64,000 nt of DNA from positions 1-64,000 of the forward strand of contig WION01000151.1 in NCBI GenBank assembly GCA_015039365.1, given 5' to 3'. Both the position numbers and the translations under genes were made by a program. This document shows, in pieces, positions 46,851 through 58,300 of the stretch. Below the pieces are notes generated by a model that saw only the letters and a list, made by a program, of their open reading frames with translations, made no database searches and was not told the DNA's origin. This stretch comes from Amanita rubescens (Eukaryota > Basidiomycota > Agaricomycetes > Agaricales > Amanitaceae). Numbering within the stretch: position 1 is the first letter of the stretch; each line of letters opens with the position of its first letter.

Positions 46851-47144
46851 CTTGACCAAATAGCATATGCGACTGGTAGCTTTCAGAGTTATACCAACGG
46901 CGTGTAGTTCCCATATATTGTCCAAATACACGGTTTACAATAGTCGGATCATTACTACGCTTATTATTGTTAGAGTCTGGCCTCGGATAAAATAAGCAGA
47001 AACGAACTAAATATACAAAGATACCATAACCCCCGCGCCTCACGTATCAGTTACACATGCCAACCGTCAAATCCCTAACATACAGTCCGTGAACATCGTT
47101 GAATGAAAGCGTCGCATAGCAAGTCCGTCCATCCCATGATGCAT

Positions 47145-48584
47145 TTACCGTTTTAAAAATCGTTTTCTTAATTGTGTCGCCACTTTCTCATTCCACCCAT
47201 ACGTCAGCGCATTCGCCAACCCCACAAGTTGCGTTGTCGCCTGCAGAAACTGCGTCACCGTGCTCTGATGCCCAGTAGCCTCTATCAACCGATTAACAAT
47301 GCCAGGAATCCAGAGGATGATGTATGCCAAAGGATACGCATTGAGCAGTAACGCTCGTTGAATCGCTTGATATTGGGCATCGGCGGAGAAAGCGCCCTTC
47401 GTCTGACTCGTCCCTCGAAGGCCAGTAAGGCGCGACCAGAATGTGCTGCGCGGCTTGTTTTGTGGAAGTAACCCAGTAGTGGACTTTTGGCTCAGATTTG
47501 GGGAGTATACCGATGCCGTAGCGGTGCCTTTTTCTCCCGCGTCGATGGTCGTTGCTGAGACTTGACCATAAGAAGGGCTCGAACTCGACTCTTGGCGAGG
47601 TCCGGTTTGTGTAGAACGCGAGCCTATGCCGCCCGGTGGTGATATAACCTGAGCCACTGCTCGGTAGTGTCGTCGAAGGTAGATATTCTTAGAGTCACAG
47701 TCAACGCCCATCAAGACTATCCAACCGATCAGGGTTGCATACCAGATAGATGTAAAGCGAGATCTAGTCGGCTTTAGTATCGATTCAGACTGCTAAAAAT
47801 AAACCATACCTCAATGATGATAAACAGGAATCGCCAACCATGCGTGAGTACGTAACGAATATAAACTGGCTTGGCTTCTAACCAGCACCTGTCAAATAAC
47901 CGTAATGTCACCAAACATGCGGCCACCGGGTTACTAGAAGGTACCTACCAATCGCCGCTGGCCGGGGCATACCATCCCTTTCCCAATGCTAGAAACCCTG
48001 ATAGAAAGCATCAACGTCTATCTACGGGCATCGAGATCAGTATACCGCACCTGTGAAAAAGGGAAAGGCCCAAATAGCGCAAGTAAGAAGCACCGCTCGT
48101 TTGTGTTGCCATCGCCCTTCCGGAACTGCCGATATATGCCTCCCGGCGATCGTGTACACGGTAGTTATAGCAATAACCAATATAGCACAATCGGTGGCCT
48201 TTGCATTGACTCGCGTCAACTTAATCGATCGATCATCATGAACTAACTTACCTGCACGGTAACCTGTCCAACAAAACCGTTGAAAACGCATGCGCGTCCA
48301 GGGTCTATACCTTTCTTGTGAGCCAGAATGTACAATCCGCCCACAGTGTTGTTCAAGGAGTTTAGGAAATCTAAAGTTTTCTGAGCCTTATATTGATACG
48401 AGGAACGAATCAGTGGTCGCGTACCGGACGTTGCAAGGTTCAAAATCAATATATGACGGAAATGGTGGTCGAGCGGTAGGATGGCGTAGCAGAGCAATAT
48501 GAACCCCGAACCGATCAAGGATAAAAGGCTTGCAGCAGCGGTCACTGCGGTTATGGCAATTCCAACGCTTGTCATGCCTCCCAT
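47145..48584 (-). CDS. Seven-helix receptor, Git3/cAMP-receptor-like, copy G1
   Basis: Start MGGMTSVGIAITAVTAAA at 48584; stop at 47145. Exons give F-I-L-L-C-Y-A-I-L (helix 1), H-F-R-H-I-L-I-L-N-L (helix 2), N-G-F-V-G-Q-V-T-V-Q spliced to A-T-D-C-A-I-L-V-I-A-I-T-T-V-Y (helix 3), L-L-T-C-A-I-W-A-F-P-F-F (helix 4), G-K-G-W-Y-A-P-A-S-G-D-W, H-G-W-R-F-L-F-I-I-I-E (helix 5), a loop with S-P-P-G-G and Ser-rich sequence, and helices 6 and 7 as in G2 and G3. The first intron of G2 corresponds here to 39 in-frame bases that may be retained. Likely a membrane receptor coupling to a G protein; the ligand is unknown. Confidence 0.6.
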
Positions 48585-49719
48585 GGTTGACTGTCCACCG
48601 GACTGGCGAGCGTTTGCTTAGAACGGTAGTGTCCGTGAGGAAGGAGAGAGTAAGGAGGTGTACCACCACTTTGAGGCCGGATTACGATACTGCAGCGTGT
48701 CCCCCATGATATCTATACTCGTGATGTGAGAAAAGAACGGGGCATAGGGTATATTAGAACCACACCTAATTCATGACAATTGACATACTCCACGCGCGCC
48801 TAACCCTATTTCCAGTGAGACTAGCTTTGTATGGAATAGATCCATATCATTCTATAACACATGTCGATTAGCCAGGGACTCGGGAATGGAACGTTGCAGT
48901 TGGCGATGATATGTTGAATTGACGTTCTCATATACTGGTAAGAGAATAGCACTCCCTGTGAAAGAGGGTTCATATAAACAATATATTGATAACGATTAGA
49001 GCCAACGTTGAACCGAACATCACTTGGTACCGAGTGAATTTGACGTGTAACTTTTAAGTTTCGAGGGTCGTGATGTTGGATACGAGAAATGCGGACGTAG
49101 AACGTTCATGATATAGATCATATATAGATATGTTCATCGGAGAAGATGGATGACAGGAGAAATGATAGTGACGTGATAAACTGTGGCATCGTGTGACCAT
49201 CCAACTTGTCGAGCATGGTGACAGACCCTGCTGTACGTTTATGAACGACTTTCTATTTCCGGGCTCGAAGTGCGTGAGCGCAACGTCACTATCCATCGCT
49301 TTCAAAATCACGTTTTTGCTCCCCGCATAGAGAATGAGCAACCGCAATTCGAGGTATGTATGTTCGTTTTTCCCAACTGGGACAAGATCGAAGCAAACAT
49401 TATATCCTTTCAGGTTTCGTCAAGGCGCTTTTGGACCGACCCTCGTGGCTTTTCATCTCTTCTGGCAGGTCGAGCGCTAGTGAGGACTCGGATATCTGCG
49501 GCGTTCTGCGAGTTAGCAGGTCACAAATTTGGAACGTAGAGATAAACTGCGCAACGTCGAGTCTTGTTCATGAAAAACGAAATAAAGAGCAAGCTCTCTT
49601 AATATATTCAAGATTATGACGCATAAAATGGATTGGCAGCTATGGACCTCTTCATTATCATAAGCTCGCTTCTGGCGTTTCACTTTAAATTGCTCGCGGG
49701 CTTTGAACGCGCGACGGTC
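48585..49719. other. Stretch without a recognisable gene
   Basis: It contains the receptor G1 5' flank. Overlapping ORFs at 49270-49619 on the plus strand have no similarity to known families, and no splice pattern was convincing. Confidence 0.3.
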
Positions 49720-50251
49720 TTATTCCGTCCTGTTTCCGCCCGCTAGCATGAGTTGGAATAGTTCGGTAGCGCTTTTAGTGCACCTTTGGTGTGATAAGGG
49801 TTTTTCGAATGCTGCTTTCAGGCGTTTTTTTCGGGGTTTGATCAGCGACGACGGCATTTCGTGACTAGAAGAGTTTAGAATGGAAGTGACATTGAAAACG
49901 TTGTTGGACTCACGGGGACCGCAAAGTTCCTTCACCACAGATTCGATGCCCTCAGACATGACGGAGCACACGGGCGACAGTCACTGCGCGCGTCTGGGTA
50001 TGGTCAGTGAACTGAGATAAGAGGAATGTTATGAACGCACTTGCATATTTACGCTTGAGATTGTCAGATTTGGACGGATAAGATTTGTTTAAATAATCTT
50101 TCCAGCCCGCGGCGCTCAGAACGTGTGCATATAAGGCCGGTTGTGGACTAGTTGTCGGGTGGGTGTCTGGAGGGACATTGAGGCTTGGGGCAGACTGAGC
50201 GACAAAGGGCGCTAGCTGGCGGGTTTTCGGCAATTTCCGCTCCGTTACCAA
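49720..50251 (-). CDS. Unknown small gene divergent from the Crinkler-kinase locus
   Basis: Two minus-strand open stretches could be exons: 50251-49952 starts MVTERKLPKTRQLAPF and has S-A-A-G-W-K-D-Y-L-N-K; 49971-49720 has a basic K-P-R-K-K-R-L-K region. A candidate intron (donor gtgcgttc near 50042, acceptor near 49984) does not restore a shared frame, so the model is incomplete. The first 60 bp share similarity with 59790-59850 at the second Crinkler copy. No family was recognised. Confidence 0.25.
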
Positions 50252-50484
50252 ACAACGCTTTGGCCGCTCCGCTCCCGCCTGGCAATATCGGCTTTGACCT
50301 CTTTCGCGTCGAAGTTATGGTTATGGCCTTGGAACTGTTGGAGGCTGCACGCTCATGGCCAAGTAGCTACTAGAACACAGCGCCAAATAGAGCGCAATAT
50401 GTCTAAGAGTAAGACATTATGCATTAAGGGGCCAGGCTGCTATCGGTATGCCTCCTCTTAATTACGCTCCGCCTTGCCTCCGTT

Positions 50485-52625
50485 ATGTTTTTCAATACGG
50501 TGCAATCAGGACTGGCCTCATCTCTGCAGGCTATACTTGGTACCCCACTGGTCCACGGCTCTCGCCGGCTTAATTGTCTTATCGAAGGCGAATCTATCGT
50601 CTTTTACCCTGACGCACGATTGTGTGGTTGGCGAGTTCAAGGAAGTTATACAAAGCAAGCGTGCACCAGATACCTTAAAGGATGTTGGTCCTCACACTCT
50701 AGAATTGTGGAAGGTGAGCGCCATTGATGACCCACGATGTGAATTGACATTCCTTTTCTCAGCCCAAGGACTCCAACCCTATCGCTGCGACGCCGGCCGA
50801 CACTCTAGCTAAACGTATCGGGTCCCTGGGAAATACACTCTCGAAATTTGCGGACAAATTAGAGCCCACGGATAGTCTCTTCAGTATCTTTTCAATGCAG
50901 CCTCCTAGCGACGACGTTCACATAATTGTAAAGGCTCCAGCCACTGTTGATAAATATCCACGGTCAAGCGTTATTGAGCAGACAGTAGCGAAAAGAAAAC
51001 ACGATGACCCTAGTTAGTCCTCTTCTGATGCAGCCTAAACCAAGTACTAATCACGCCATAGTTGACATATCGGACAATTTATTCTATATATGGGCGATAC
51101 CGGTCAAGCAGGATCTCGAGCACCTGAAAGGATACCTTGAGGAGCCTCTCGATCCAGACTGGAAGATACCGTTGTCCCGCGTCGAGTGGAGGAAACTCTT
51201 GTTCAGAGGAGTTCATGACCATGCATGCTACGACCAAGATCTCGAATTGCTGTTTACACAATCCGAAGATGAAACTGCTAATGAGATTCAGCATGACTTG
51301 AAGACGGCAATTATGAATGGTCCACTAGAACCGGATGGTACTGATAAATCTCTACGTGGATTCTGGGTTGACAACATCCAAAAAATCCTCTCTTCATGCT
51401 TGTCTGCTAAGAATGTTTGGTGTGACAGCGAGGGTAAAGAACCTGGACAGTTCCGACCTGGCTTTGGTCTCCTACTCGACGACGTTTGCGTATTTCGTGG
51501 CGAAGAAAGTAGCAGGACCTTCACGGGGAAGCATCCTAAAGATGAACTCAAAGACAAGACCTGATGGGTGTATGATCCGGCCCCTTATATTCTCGGTTGG
51601 TAGTCGTTCGTGCCTGAGTAGGTTCTTAGTCATTCACTTTTTCGTGGTCTAGGTTATTACGCCATTGGGGTCAGTGTCACCATCGTGGCTATATTGCCGC
51701 AAGGTGGAAGCCTTCGGGTTGTGGATCTAATAACGGCTGATCTTTCGTCACGACGTGAACGTATCAAGAATGCCACAAGGATGATCAAGACGTGCGGCAT
51801 TCTTCGATCGCTTCAGCAGACAATCGGAAAAGGCAAAGATGAAGATATGTTTGTGAATCGCCTGTGGGCATGTTTCTTCTATTGCCATCTGTATATTGAC
51901 TCTAAGCTCAGTAAGGGTGGCAAGACTATTGAATATTTTTTATCACATGTGCGCAAGACGTATGGATTTGCGGTTCGGGTCGAAGATAGGGATGCGGTCG
52001 ATCGCAAAGAGCGCGTCAAACACCTACAGGCGATCTATGCGTCCTTGGTTTCTAAGGGTGTTCCTAACGTGGACCGGCTTAGGAAAGCCGAAATTCAGCA
52101 CTGTATGCGTGGCACATACGTCGATCTGGAGCCAGTAGGCATTAGCGAAGAACCTAAAACATTCTTGGATGTTCGAAATGCTGTAGTGTGCATCCTCGAA
52201 GCTCTCAAGGTAGTCTCGATTTCCTTTTACTTCATTAACTAAAGCTCCAGTGACCCAGTCAGGTAGCCCACGCTGATCCGCCAGTATTTCACCGCGATAT
52301 CCATTGGTCGAATATCATGCAAAGCCGTGAAGATTCTTCCAAGTGGTTTCTGATCGACTGGGAAGATGCTTCGTTTGCCCCAACGAAAGCAGTACGATAC
52401 TTGAGCCGTGACTCACATTCATCAAAGGTATATGAAGATAATCATGGTGCAGAAGTGGATATATGGGCAGTTGGGCGGCTTATATTTACTGCAATTACTG
52501 CATTTACTGCGGGACTACCGACTCGGGATCTGGCTCTCGAGGGCCTTGGTGAGAGGATGATGGACGGCCATGTTTTGAATGCCGAGCAGGGACTGAAAGA
52601 AATATGTGACCTCCCCCAATTATGA
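50485..52625 (+). pseudogene. Crinkler-type (CRN) effector with C-terminal kinase domain, decayed
   Basis: The N-terminus shows a CRN header: L-N-C-L-I-E-G-E, then H-D-C-V-V-G-E-F-K-E-V-I and L-E-L-W-K. After an intron (about 50717-50763) comes the usual header end, with D-S-L-F-S-I-F and P-P-S-D-D-V-H-I-I-V. The body continues (N-H-A-I-V-D-I-S) to a kinase domain with F-H-R-D-I-H-W-S-N-I-M and F-L-I-D-W-E-D-A-S, where DFG is DWE, and a C-lobe with V-D-I-W-A-V-G. Lesions: a frameshift at about 50600, a stop at 51014-51016, a frame change near 51035 and a TGA at 51562-51564 inside the conserved W-V-Y-D-P-A-P-Y region. Crinklers are intracellular effectors known from oomycetes and fungi. A longer coding form cannot be excluded, but four breaks make it unlikely. 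Confidence 0.65.
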
Positions 52626-52850
52626 TTCTATTTTGTATTTATAAAGCTGTCATATAATGGAACGGCCCCACGTTACACCAGCGCATCCAAGAAAACCACT
52701 CTAAACCTGCTGCACGCCACTTCCCCGGATCCGGAGTTGCCTCTTATACCTTGTTTGTATCTGTTTGTTGTGATCAACGGATCAACACTCGAGTCAACCA
52801 ACCGTTACGGTAACCTCGTCCCTTCCTCCAGGCTCCCATTTCTTGATATT

Positions 52851-54209
52851 ATGAGGCCTGCATTGATCCTCGTAGATTTGCAGAACGACTTTCTTCATCC
52901 GGACTTTCTCCTTGGAAAGACTCGAGGAGACTTTGCCACTACGCACCCACACCTTCTCCCTAATCTGCACTCAAGTGTCATTTCTTTCAGGCGCCGACAG
53001 CTTCCCATCGTCTGGATTCGTTCCGAATACCAGGCTGTAGATAACCCTCTTCCTCCAAAGCATTTGACGCGCCCAGATGGTGATAAATACATCAATGTGC
53101 CTCTAAACAGCGCCCACCTAGCTGGTTCGCATCATGGCCCGAAGCGGTTCTGTCACCCTGGATCTCCAGGCGCAGAGTTCCATCCAGATATACAGCTGCT
53201 TATTTGCCCAAATGATACGGTCATAACGAAGACCTACTACTCGGGCTTCACAGATACAGCTCTGCACGAAACTCTCCAAGCTCTGAACGTCGATACCTTA
53301 TTCTTTGCGGGTGTAACAGCCACGACCTGTGTTCGCGCTACAGTTACAGACGCCTTCTTTCACGAATACACCATTAACGTAATCAAGTCTGCAGTCGCCC
53401 CCACCTCCTCCACCGCTGGTAATTCCGCGCTGGACGCTATCTCAACGCACTACGGCTCCCTCATTCACCATCGCGACCTCGATGAAGTTCTCTTCGACTC
53501 TACTCTACCGACATTGTACTATGTCAACGGCTCCATTCCGTCATGGCGCGTCCAGCTTCTCTTAGCCGAGAAACGCATCGCGTACAACCCTCGTCGGCTC
53601 CGCGTCATGACCGACCCGAAAGAGACTCGCCTCCCCGCATTCGCCGCTATCAATCCGCGCTGCAAGACGCCCACATTCGTCGATTCGGATGGGACCACCA
53701 TCATCGAGTCCATCGCCATCCTGCAGTACCTCGACACGTACTACCCCAACCCCTTCATGCCGTGTGCCAAAGACAAGATGGAGTATACAAAGTGCATTCA
53801 ACGTGTGCAGGAAAGCGAGAACCTGCATAACGTCTGTGAAGGGCTCGAGTATCTCTTCTTGGAGGATCACTCTGCTTATGAGCGGGAGATCGTGGAGTCC
53901 CTCGAGGGCACCATGCGAGAGCTGAAGTTTTGGGAGACCTACACGCGGGAGCATGAATATGTTGCAGGGGATGCGTTTACAGTTGCGGATTGTGCGCTCT
54001 GGCCGGTCTTGGGCTATTTAGAGCATCGAGGTTTGACACTCGAAGGAGATGAGTGGGTGGGACTGCGTGCATACGCGGAACGTATTAATGCAAAAGCGAG
54101 TGAAAGCGAAGCGAAGCCATTAGGATGGCAAAGGAAAGGGAAGGTCTCGTTGTTTCACGGTGCTATACAGATTCAAAGTCGCAGAAATACCACTGAGCAG
54201 TATTCCTAG
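52851..54209 (+). CDS. Isochorismatase-like hydrolase fused to a glutathione S-transferase
   Basis: A single exon of 452 aa from ATG 52851 (MRPALILVDLQNDF). Residues 1-220 are a cysteine hydrolase of the isochorismatase family: catalytic Asp in L-V-D-L-Q-N-D, Lys in V-I-T-K-T-Y-Y-S-G-F, and Cys in T-A-T-T-C-V-R-A-T-V. From about residue 222 a complete GST follows: thioredoxin-like T-L-Y-Y-V-N-G-S-I-P-S-W-R-V, then F-V-D-S-D-G-T-T-I-I-E-S-I-A-I with the cis-Pro/ESxA glutathione site, then an all-helical half with F-T-V-A-D-C-A-L-W. The two domains are joined without a stop or intron, and both keep their active residues. A role in detoxification or in turnover of nicotinamide- or pyrimidine-like amides can be imagined, but the substrate is not evident. 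Upstream in-frame sequence lacks an ATG. Confidence 0.85.
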   Translation: MRPALILVDLQNDFLHPDFLLGKTRGDFATTHPHLLPNLHSSVISFRRRQLPIVWIRSEYQAVDNPLPPKHLTRPDGDKYINVPLNSAHLAGSHHGPKRFCHPGSPGAEFHPDIQLLICPNDTVITKTYYSGFTDTALHETLQALNVDTLFFAGVTATTCVRATVTDAFFHEYTINVIKSAVAPTSSTAGNSALDAISTHYGSLIHHRDLDEVLFDSTLPTLYYVNGSIPSWRVQLLLAEKRIAYNPRRLRVMTDPKETRLPAFAAINPRCKTPTFVDSDGTTIIESIAILQYLDTYYPNPFMPCAKDKMEYTKCIQRVQESENLHNVCEGLEYLFLEDHSAYEREIVESLEGTMRELKFWETYTREHEYVAGDAFTVADCALWPVLGYLEHRGLTLEGDEWVGLRAYAERINAKASESEAKPLGWQRKGKVSLFHGAIQIQSRRNTTEQYS

Positions 54210-54636
54210 CATAATTCAGACTACATACTATCGACGAGGCTGGTAGTGCTCATTGTTGGGGTGGGCGTCGGGAGAGAGGCTTGGGGATAATCATAAAGGG
54301 GAGCAGGGCTGCTGAGTTGTGCTCATATAGCTAGTCCATTGGATCTAATCCCAAGTTGCATTAGCAGGCTACGTCAACCCCTACAATTATGCAACGATTT
54401 ACCGCTGGTGTCGAAAAATTAGCTTTAATGAGAAAGGCTCAAAATCGGTGAACCGGCCCGTGAACCGATCGTCCAAACAATATTGGGTTCATGTTTATCG
54501 CCTTCACCACCATCTATATGTCCGTGTATTCACACGATCAAGCGCCGAGAACCTCTCCGAGCACGTCGCGCTTCGAGAATAACTCGAGCTTTCTCCTTGG
54601 AATCCGTCGCACTGTTTGACTCTGGTCAGTTCGACA

Positions 54637-57574
54637 ATGGATGATCCCCTCAGCGGCGCTCCTGCGGCGATTACGGGGACGTATAGGGATGTGCTAAGAG
54701 AACGAGAATTTATGGGCGCATTGGACTCGGAAGAAGCAAAGGAAGGACTGACTGACGGAAATGAAAGTTGGAGCGGCAGTTACAATATTCTTGAGAGCGA
54801 TCCGCTCCCATCGCTTCTCTCTATACTCAATGCTAAGAAGGTGATTAGCATTTCTAAGTGCAAGTTCACTCTGCTCAAGGCCTGGTAGCCCGGATCCTCT
54901 ATCACGTCTGTCGTAAATGCAAACACTACTGATCTCATGTGCAAGCTGTTATCTGGGGAAGACTACCTCAGCGGCGCGGGCAAGTTGGATCGTATCTCGG
55001 ACTCCCAAATTCTGCTCGATTTCATACTTCACATGCTTCGCTATCGTCTCTTACCAAATTATCAGGATGAGTCGGTCGACTTCCACAGGCGAGGACGGCG
55101 ATTCATGTTTAAAATCATATCAAAGACGCCGGTCATACCATTGTCCTTAATCGTGACGGGAGTCAACAAGCCTTCAGAGGAAGATTATATTGGCGGTGGT
55201 GGGTTTGGGCGCGTTTACAGGAGCGAACTAAAGGGAGAAGCCGTTGCGTTGAAAGTATTGTACAAGTCTGATAATAATGCTGTAAGTCCAACGTGTCGTT
55301 CTTATAACGCAACCTTTTATTTCGGTTCCAGCTGGCCATTTGTCGAGAGGCGTTGATGTGGGGATTGCTCAAGCACAAATTCGTGTTGCCATTCCTGGGA
55401 ATCGGTGAACACGAAGGTGGAACTGCCTTTCTCATCTCTCCCTATATGGAGAAGGGCACGCTAGCTCAGTGGCGGAAGCAAGCAAATCCATCACTATCCG
55501 AGATAGAAGAACGCGTATGTATTTTCTTTAACTGACTCACCGTTGATCTCACCCTTCCGGAAGATACTAGAGGTGGCTCTGGGCATCGAATATATTCATT
55601 CAGAAGGCATATTTCACGGTGATCTGCGTGGGGTACTCCACCTGGAAACGTGCTATTTTGAGATACTGATCATTTTCTTTAGGAGAACGTCCTCCTTGAT
55701 GCCAATCTTCATGTTCAAATTGCGGATTTTGGGTTAACCAGACTCTCAGATGCGACAAATACGCGGTCTGGAATGAAACATACGCGCTTTGCAGCCCCGG
55801 AGTTGTTTGGACGCCTCGAGGACGGCGAAGACCCTTCAGCAGCTGATGATTCAGCCAGGACCCAAATGTCGGACATCTATGCGTTTGGATGTCTCTATTA
55901 CGAAGTAGGTTATGATTAATATGTAGATTCTCTTGCTGAATTATGCAGATCCATTATGACAGCATGCCTTTTGCCGGTAAACAGGACTTAAAAGTCATGG
56001 CCCTTGTCTCTCAAGGCATACGTCCGCCTCGCCTGCATGACCCGCCCTTGAAAGATGAAGCATGGGAGTTGATCGGATTGTGCTGGGCGAGGATGCCGTC
56101 AGAACGACCAGCAATAAGAGATATCGCTGAAAGGATGATGTCTGATCCAGACCGCCATCCCCTCCTATCTCTGTTTTTCATTCTTAAGGATTGGAAGGTA
56201 TGGCAACATCAGAAAGTGCACCCATATAGTACTAAAGAGCTCCTAGCCCGGCTCTTGCATCACATCCGTCGTCAATGCATCCATCATCGATCTCGTGTGT
56301 AGAATCCTATCCAGAGAGGACTATCTCAGTGTTGCGGAACAGCTAAGCCAGGCCCCAGACGTCCAGAACTTGTTGGACTTATTGCTTCACCTGCTTCGCG
56401 ACCGTCGCTTGTCCAATTCGGATCCAACCATAGACAACAATGAGCGAGCTAGACGATTGATGTTCAAACTTAACTCAAAGATGCCTATTATACCCCCGTC
56501 TTTGATTGTAACAGGGGTCAGCATGGCGACCGAGCGCGAATACATTGGCAGTGGGGGATTCGGGCGCGTTTTCGTTGGCGAACTACAGGGGGCAGCCGTA
56601 GCGCTGAAAGTGTTGTACAAGTCTGACAACGACGTTGTAGGTCGTTCGCGTTGCCGTTGTCACGAGTCCATTCTTGATGTTCGCATAACAGGCCTTTTGT
56701 CGAGAGGCGTTGATGTGGGGCTCTCTCAAGCACAAGTTCGTGCTGCCGTTTCATGGAATCTATGAATTTGGCAGTGGAAGAACAACCCAATTTTTCCTTA
56801 TCTCGCCCTATATGACGAACGGTACTCTGGCCCAATGGCGGAAGAAAACAAATCCATCAGTTGCCCAGATCGAAGAGCGTGTATGGCCTTTCTACCTTTG
56901 GCACTTCATTGACACTTACTTTCCTCAAAGATACTGGAAGTGGCCCAGGGCATTGAATATATTCATTCCGTAGGCGCGGTTCACGGCGACCTTCGCGGGG
57001 TATTTTGCTTGAGAAGCGCGCTGGAGAAATGCTAAATATATCTTTTAGGACAATATTCTCTTGGATTCAAATATTCGTGTTCAAATCGCTGACTTTGGAT
57101 TGACGCGGCTCTCGGACGCTACGACCACGCAAACAGGAGCAAAACACCTCAACTTCGCAGCCCCCGAGTTATTCGGAAACTTTGATGAAGTCGATTCCGA
57201 TGACTCGGATACTCCTGCAAGGACACAAATGTCGGACATCTACGCGTTTGGATGTCTTTTTTACGAAGTGAGTCACAATAGATACATTGGTACACTTCTG
57301 AATTCTGTAGATACATTATGATAGTATACCATTTGCCGGTAGAACGGATTTACAAATTGTAGGCCTCCACTTCCGAGGAGAACATCCGCCTCGACTCAAT
57401 GACCCCCCTTTGAGCGAGAGCGCATGGAGCATGATTCAGCGCTGCTGGGAGAGGGAGGCGTTGAGACGGCCACGAATGAAGGATGTCACGAAAAACATGA
57501 TAGTTTCATCTCAAGGTCCAACCACCGAGGAAGTTCGAAACGTGAGATGCACCGAGTTTTTCTATGAACAATAA
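54637..57574 (+). CDS. Tandem double protein kinase (two complete TKL-type kinase domains)
   Basis: Eleven exons, all introns in phase 0: 54637-54840, 54889-55281, 55332-55514, 55564-55632, 55683-55904, 55949-56197, 56247-56636, 56692-56880, 56931-56999, 57049-57267, 57311-57574; predicted 816 aa. Each unit has a Leu-rich lead (S-L-L-S-I-L-N; S-L-F-F-I-L-K), a P-G-S-x-I-T-S-V-V-N-A segment, a helical part and a kinase. Unit 1: G-G-G-G-F-G-R-V, VALKVLY, FHGDLRG joined to ENVLLD, IADFGLTRL, F-A-A-P-E-L-F-G. Unit 2: G-S-G-G-F-G-R-V, VALKVLY, VHGDLRG joined to DNILLD, IADFGLTRL, F-A-A-P-E-L-F-G. A 49-nt intron (56198-56246) joins the units in frame, and unit 2 has no start codon of its own at the matching place. 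Two separate genes remain possible if that intron is not used; in that case unit 1 would end at 56302. Confidence 0.75.
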
Positions 57575-57764
57575 TTTACTAATGTTTCCCATTGCCTGTT
57601 AGCTTATTCCATCAAGTGTGCGCGTTTTTTTACTGATGCCATTAAAATTATGTTTCACTTATATATTCCAGCGACCCATCCACACTGGAGTGGTGATGAG
57701 CTTTCGAGGTGGTGGGCGTTATTCACAAATCTGAACGAAAAGTCACCGATTATTTCCTTTAAGG

Positions 57765-58026
57765 CGGATTTCCCGGCGACAATGTGGACTTGAACGTTGA
57801 AGATGACGAAAATTTGGACGGGGTCGGGGGACTTTCGGAAGGACTAGGGTCTACTGAAAGCACGGATGAAGAAACTGATGATGACGAGACAGACGAGGAA
57901 AGTAATTCAGAAATTAATGACGAAGACGAGGAAGCAGACTTGGATGCTGAGGACGATGGTTTAGATGATGGTTTAGATGATGGTTTCGATGGTGATTTCG
58001 ATGGTGGGTACGCGGACAGCGAGTGA
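57765..58026 (+). CDS. Asp/Glu-rich ORF, possibly a 3' exon
   Basis: After a polypyrimidine tract and an ag (about 57763) a frame of some 85 codons runs to TGA at 58024-58026. Nearly half its residues are Asp or Glu, ending in repeated D-D-G-L and D-G-D-F units made by the tandem repeat ggtttagatgat. It has no ATG of its own near the start. It could be the tail of the upstream kinase gene, but a direct join from 57541 is out of frame, so another exon would be needed. The opposite strand is open as well, as poly-Ser, which is expected from this composition. Confidence 0.3.
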
Positions 58027-58300
58027 TATTTCGCCAGCGAAGATCTTACTTGCACTGCGCTGTTGTATGATCTTGCTATCGAAAATACGCTTACCCACAA
58101 AAAAGCACTCTGTATATTGCAATTCGTTACAACCGACACCACAACACATTGAAATGTTTTACTTAAACTTTTGAGTAGCATTCTTCCCCCGTTTCAATAC
58201 GCGTACGTCGCTATGGCTTACTACACTGAACGCTATCCATCCCCGCTTGCTCGCCTGCACTCCAATTAATCACCAGTCACCCTCCCCAGCGCCAGAGCTA

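Noticed and set aside
52737..52850. Upstream extension of the isochorismatase-GST protein
   Set aside because: The frame is open but begins with TTG, not ATG; the family start motif L-V-D-L-Q-N-D directly follows ATG 52851.
57759..58181. Poly-Ser minus-strand ORF
   Set aside because: It is the mirror of the Asp/Glu-rich frame; GAT/GAA repeats give Ser codons on the other strand. It shows no other sign of coding.
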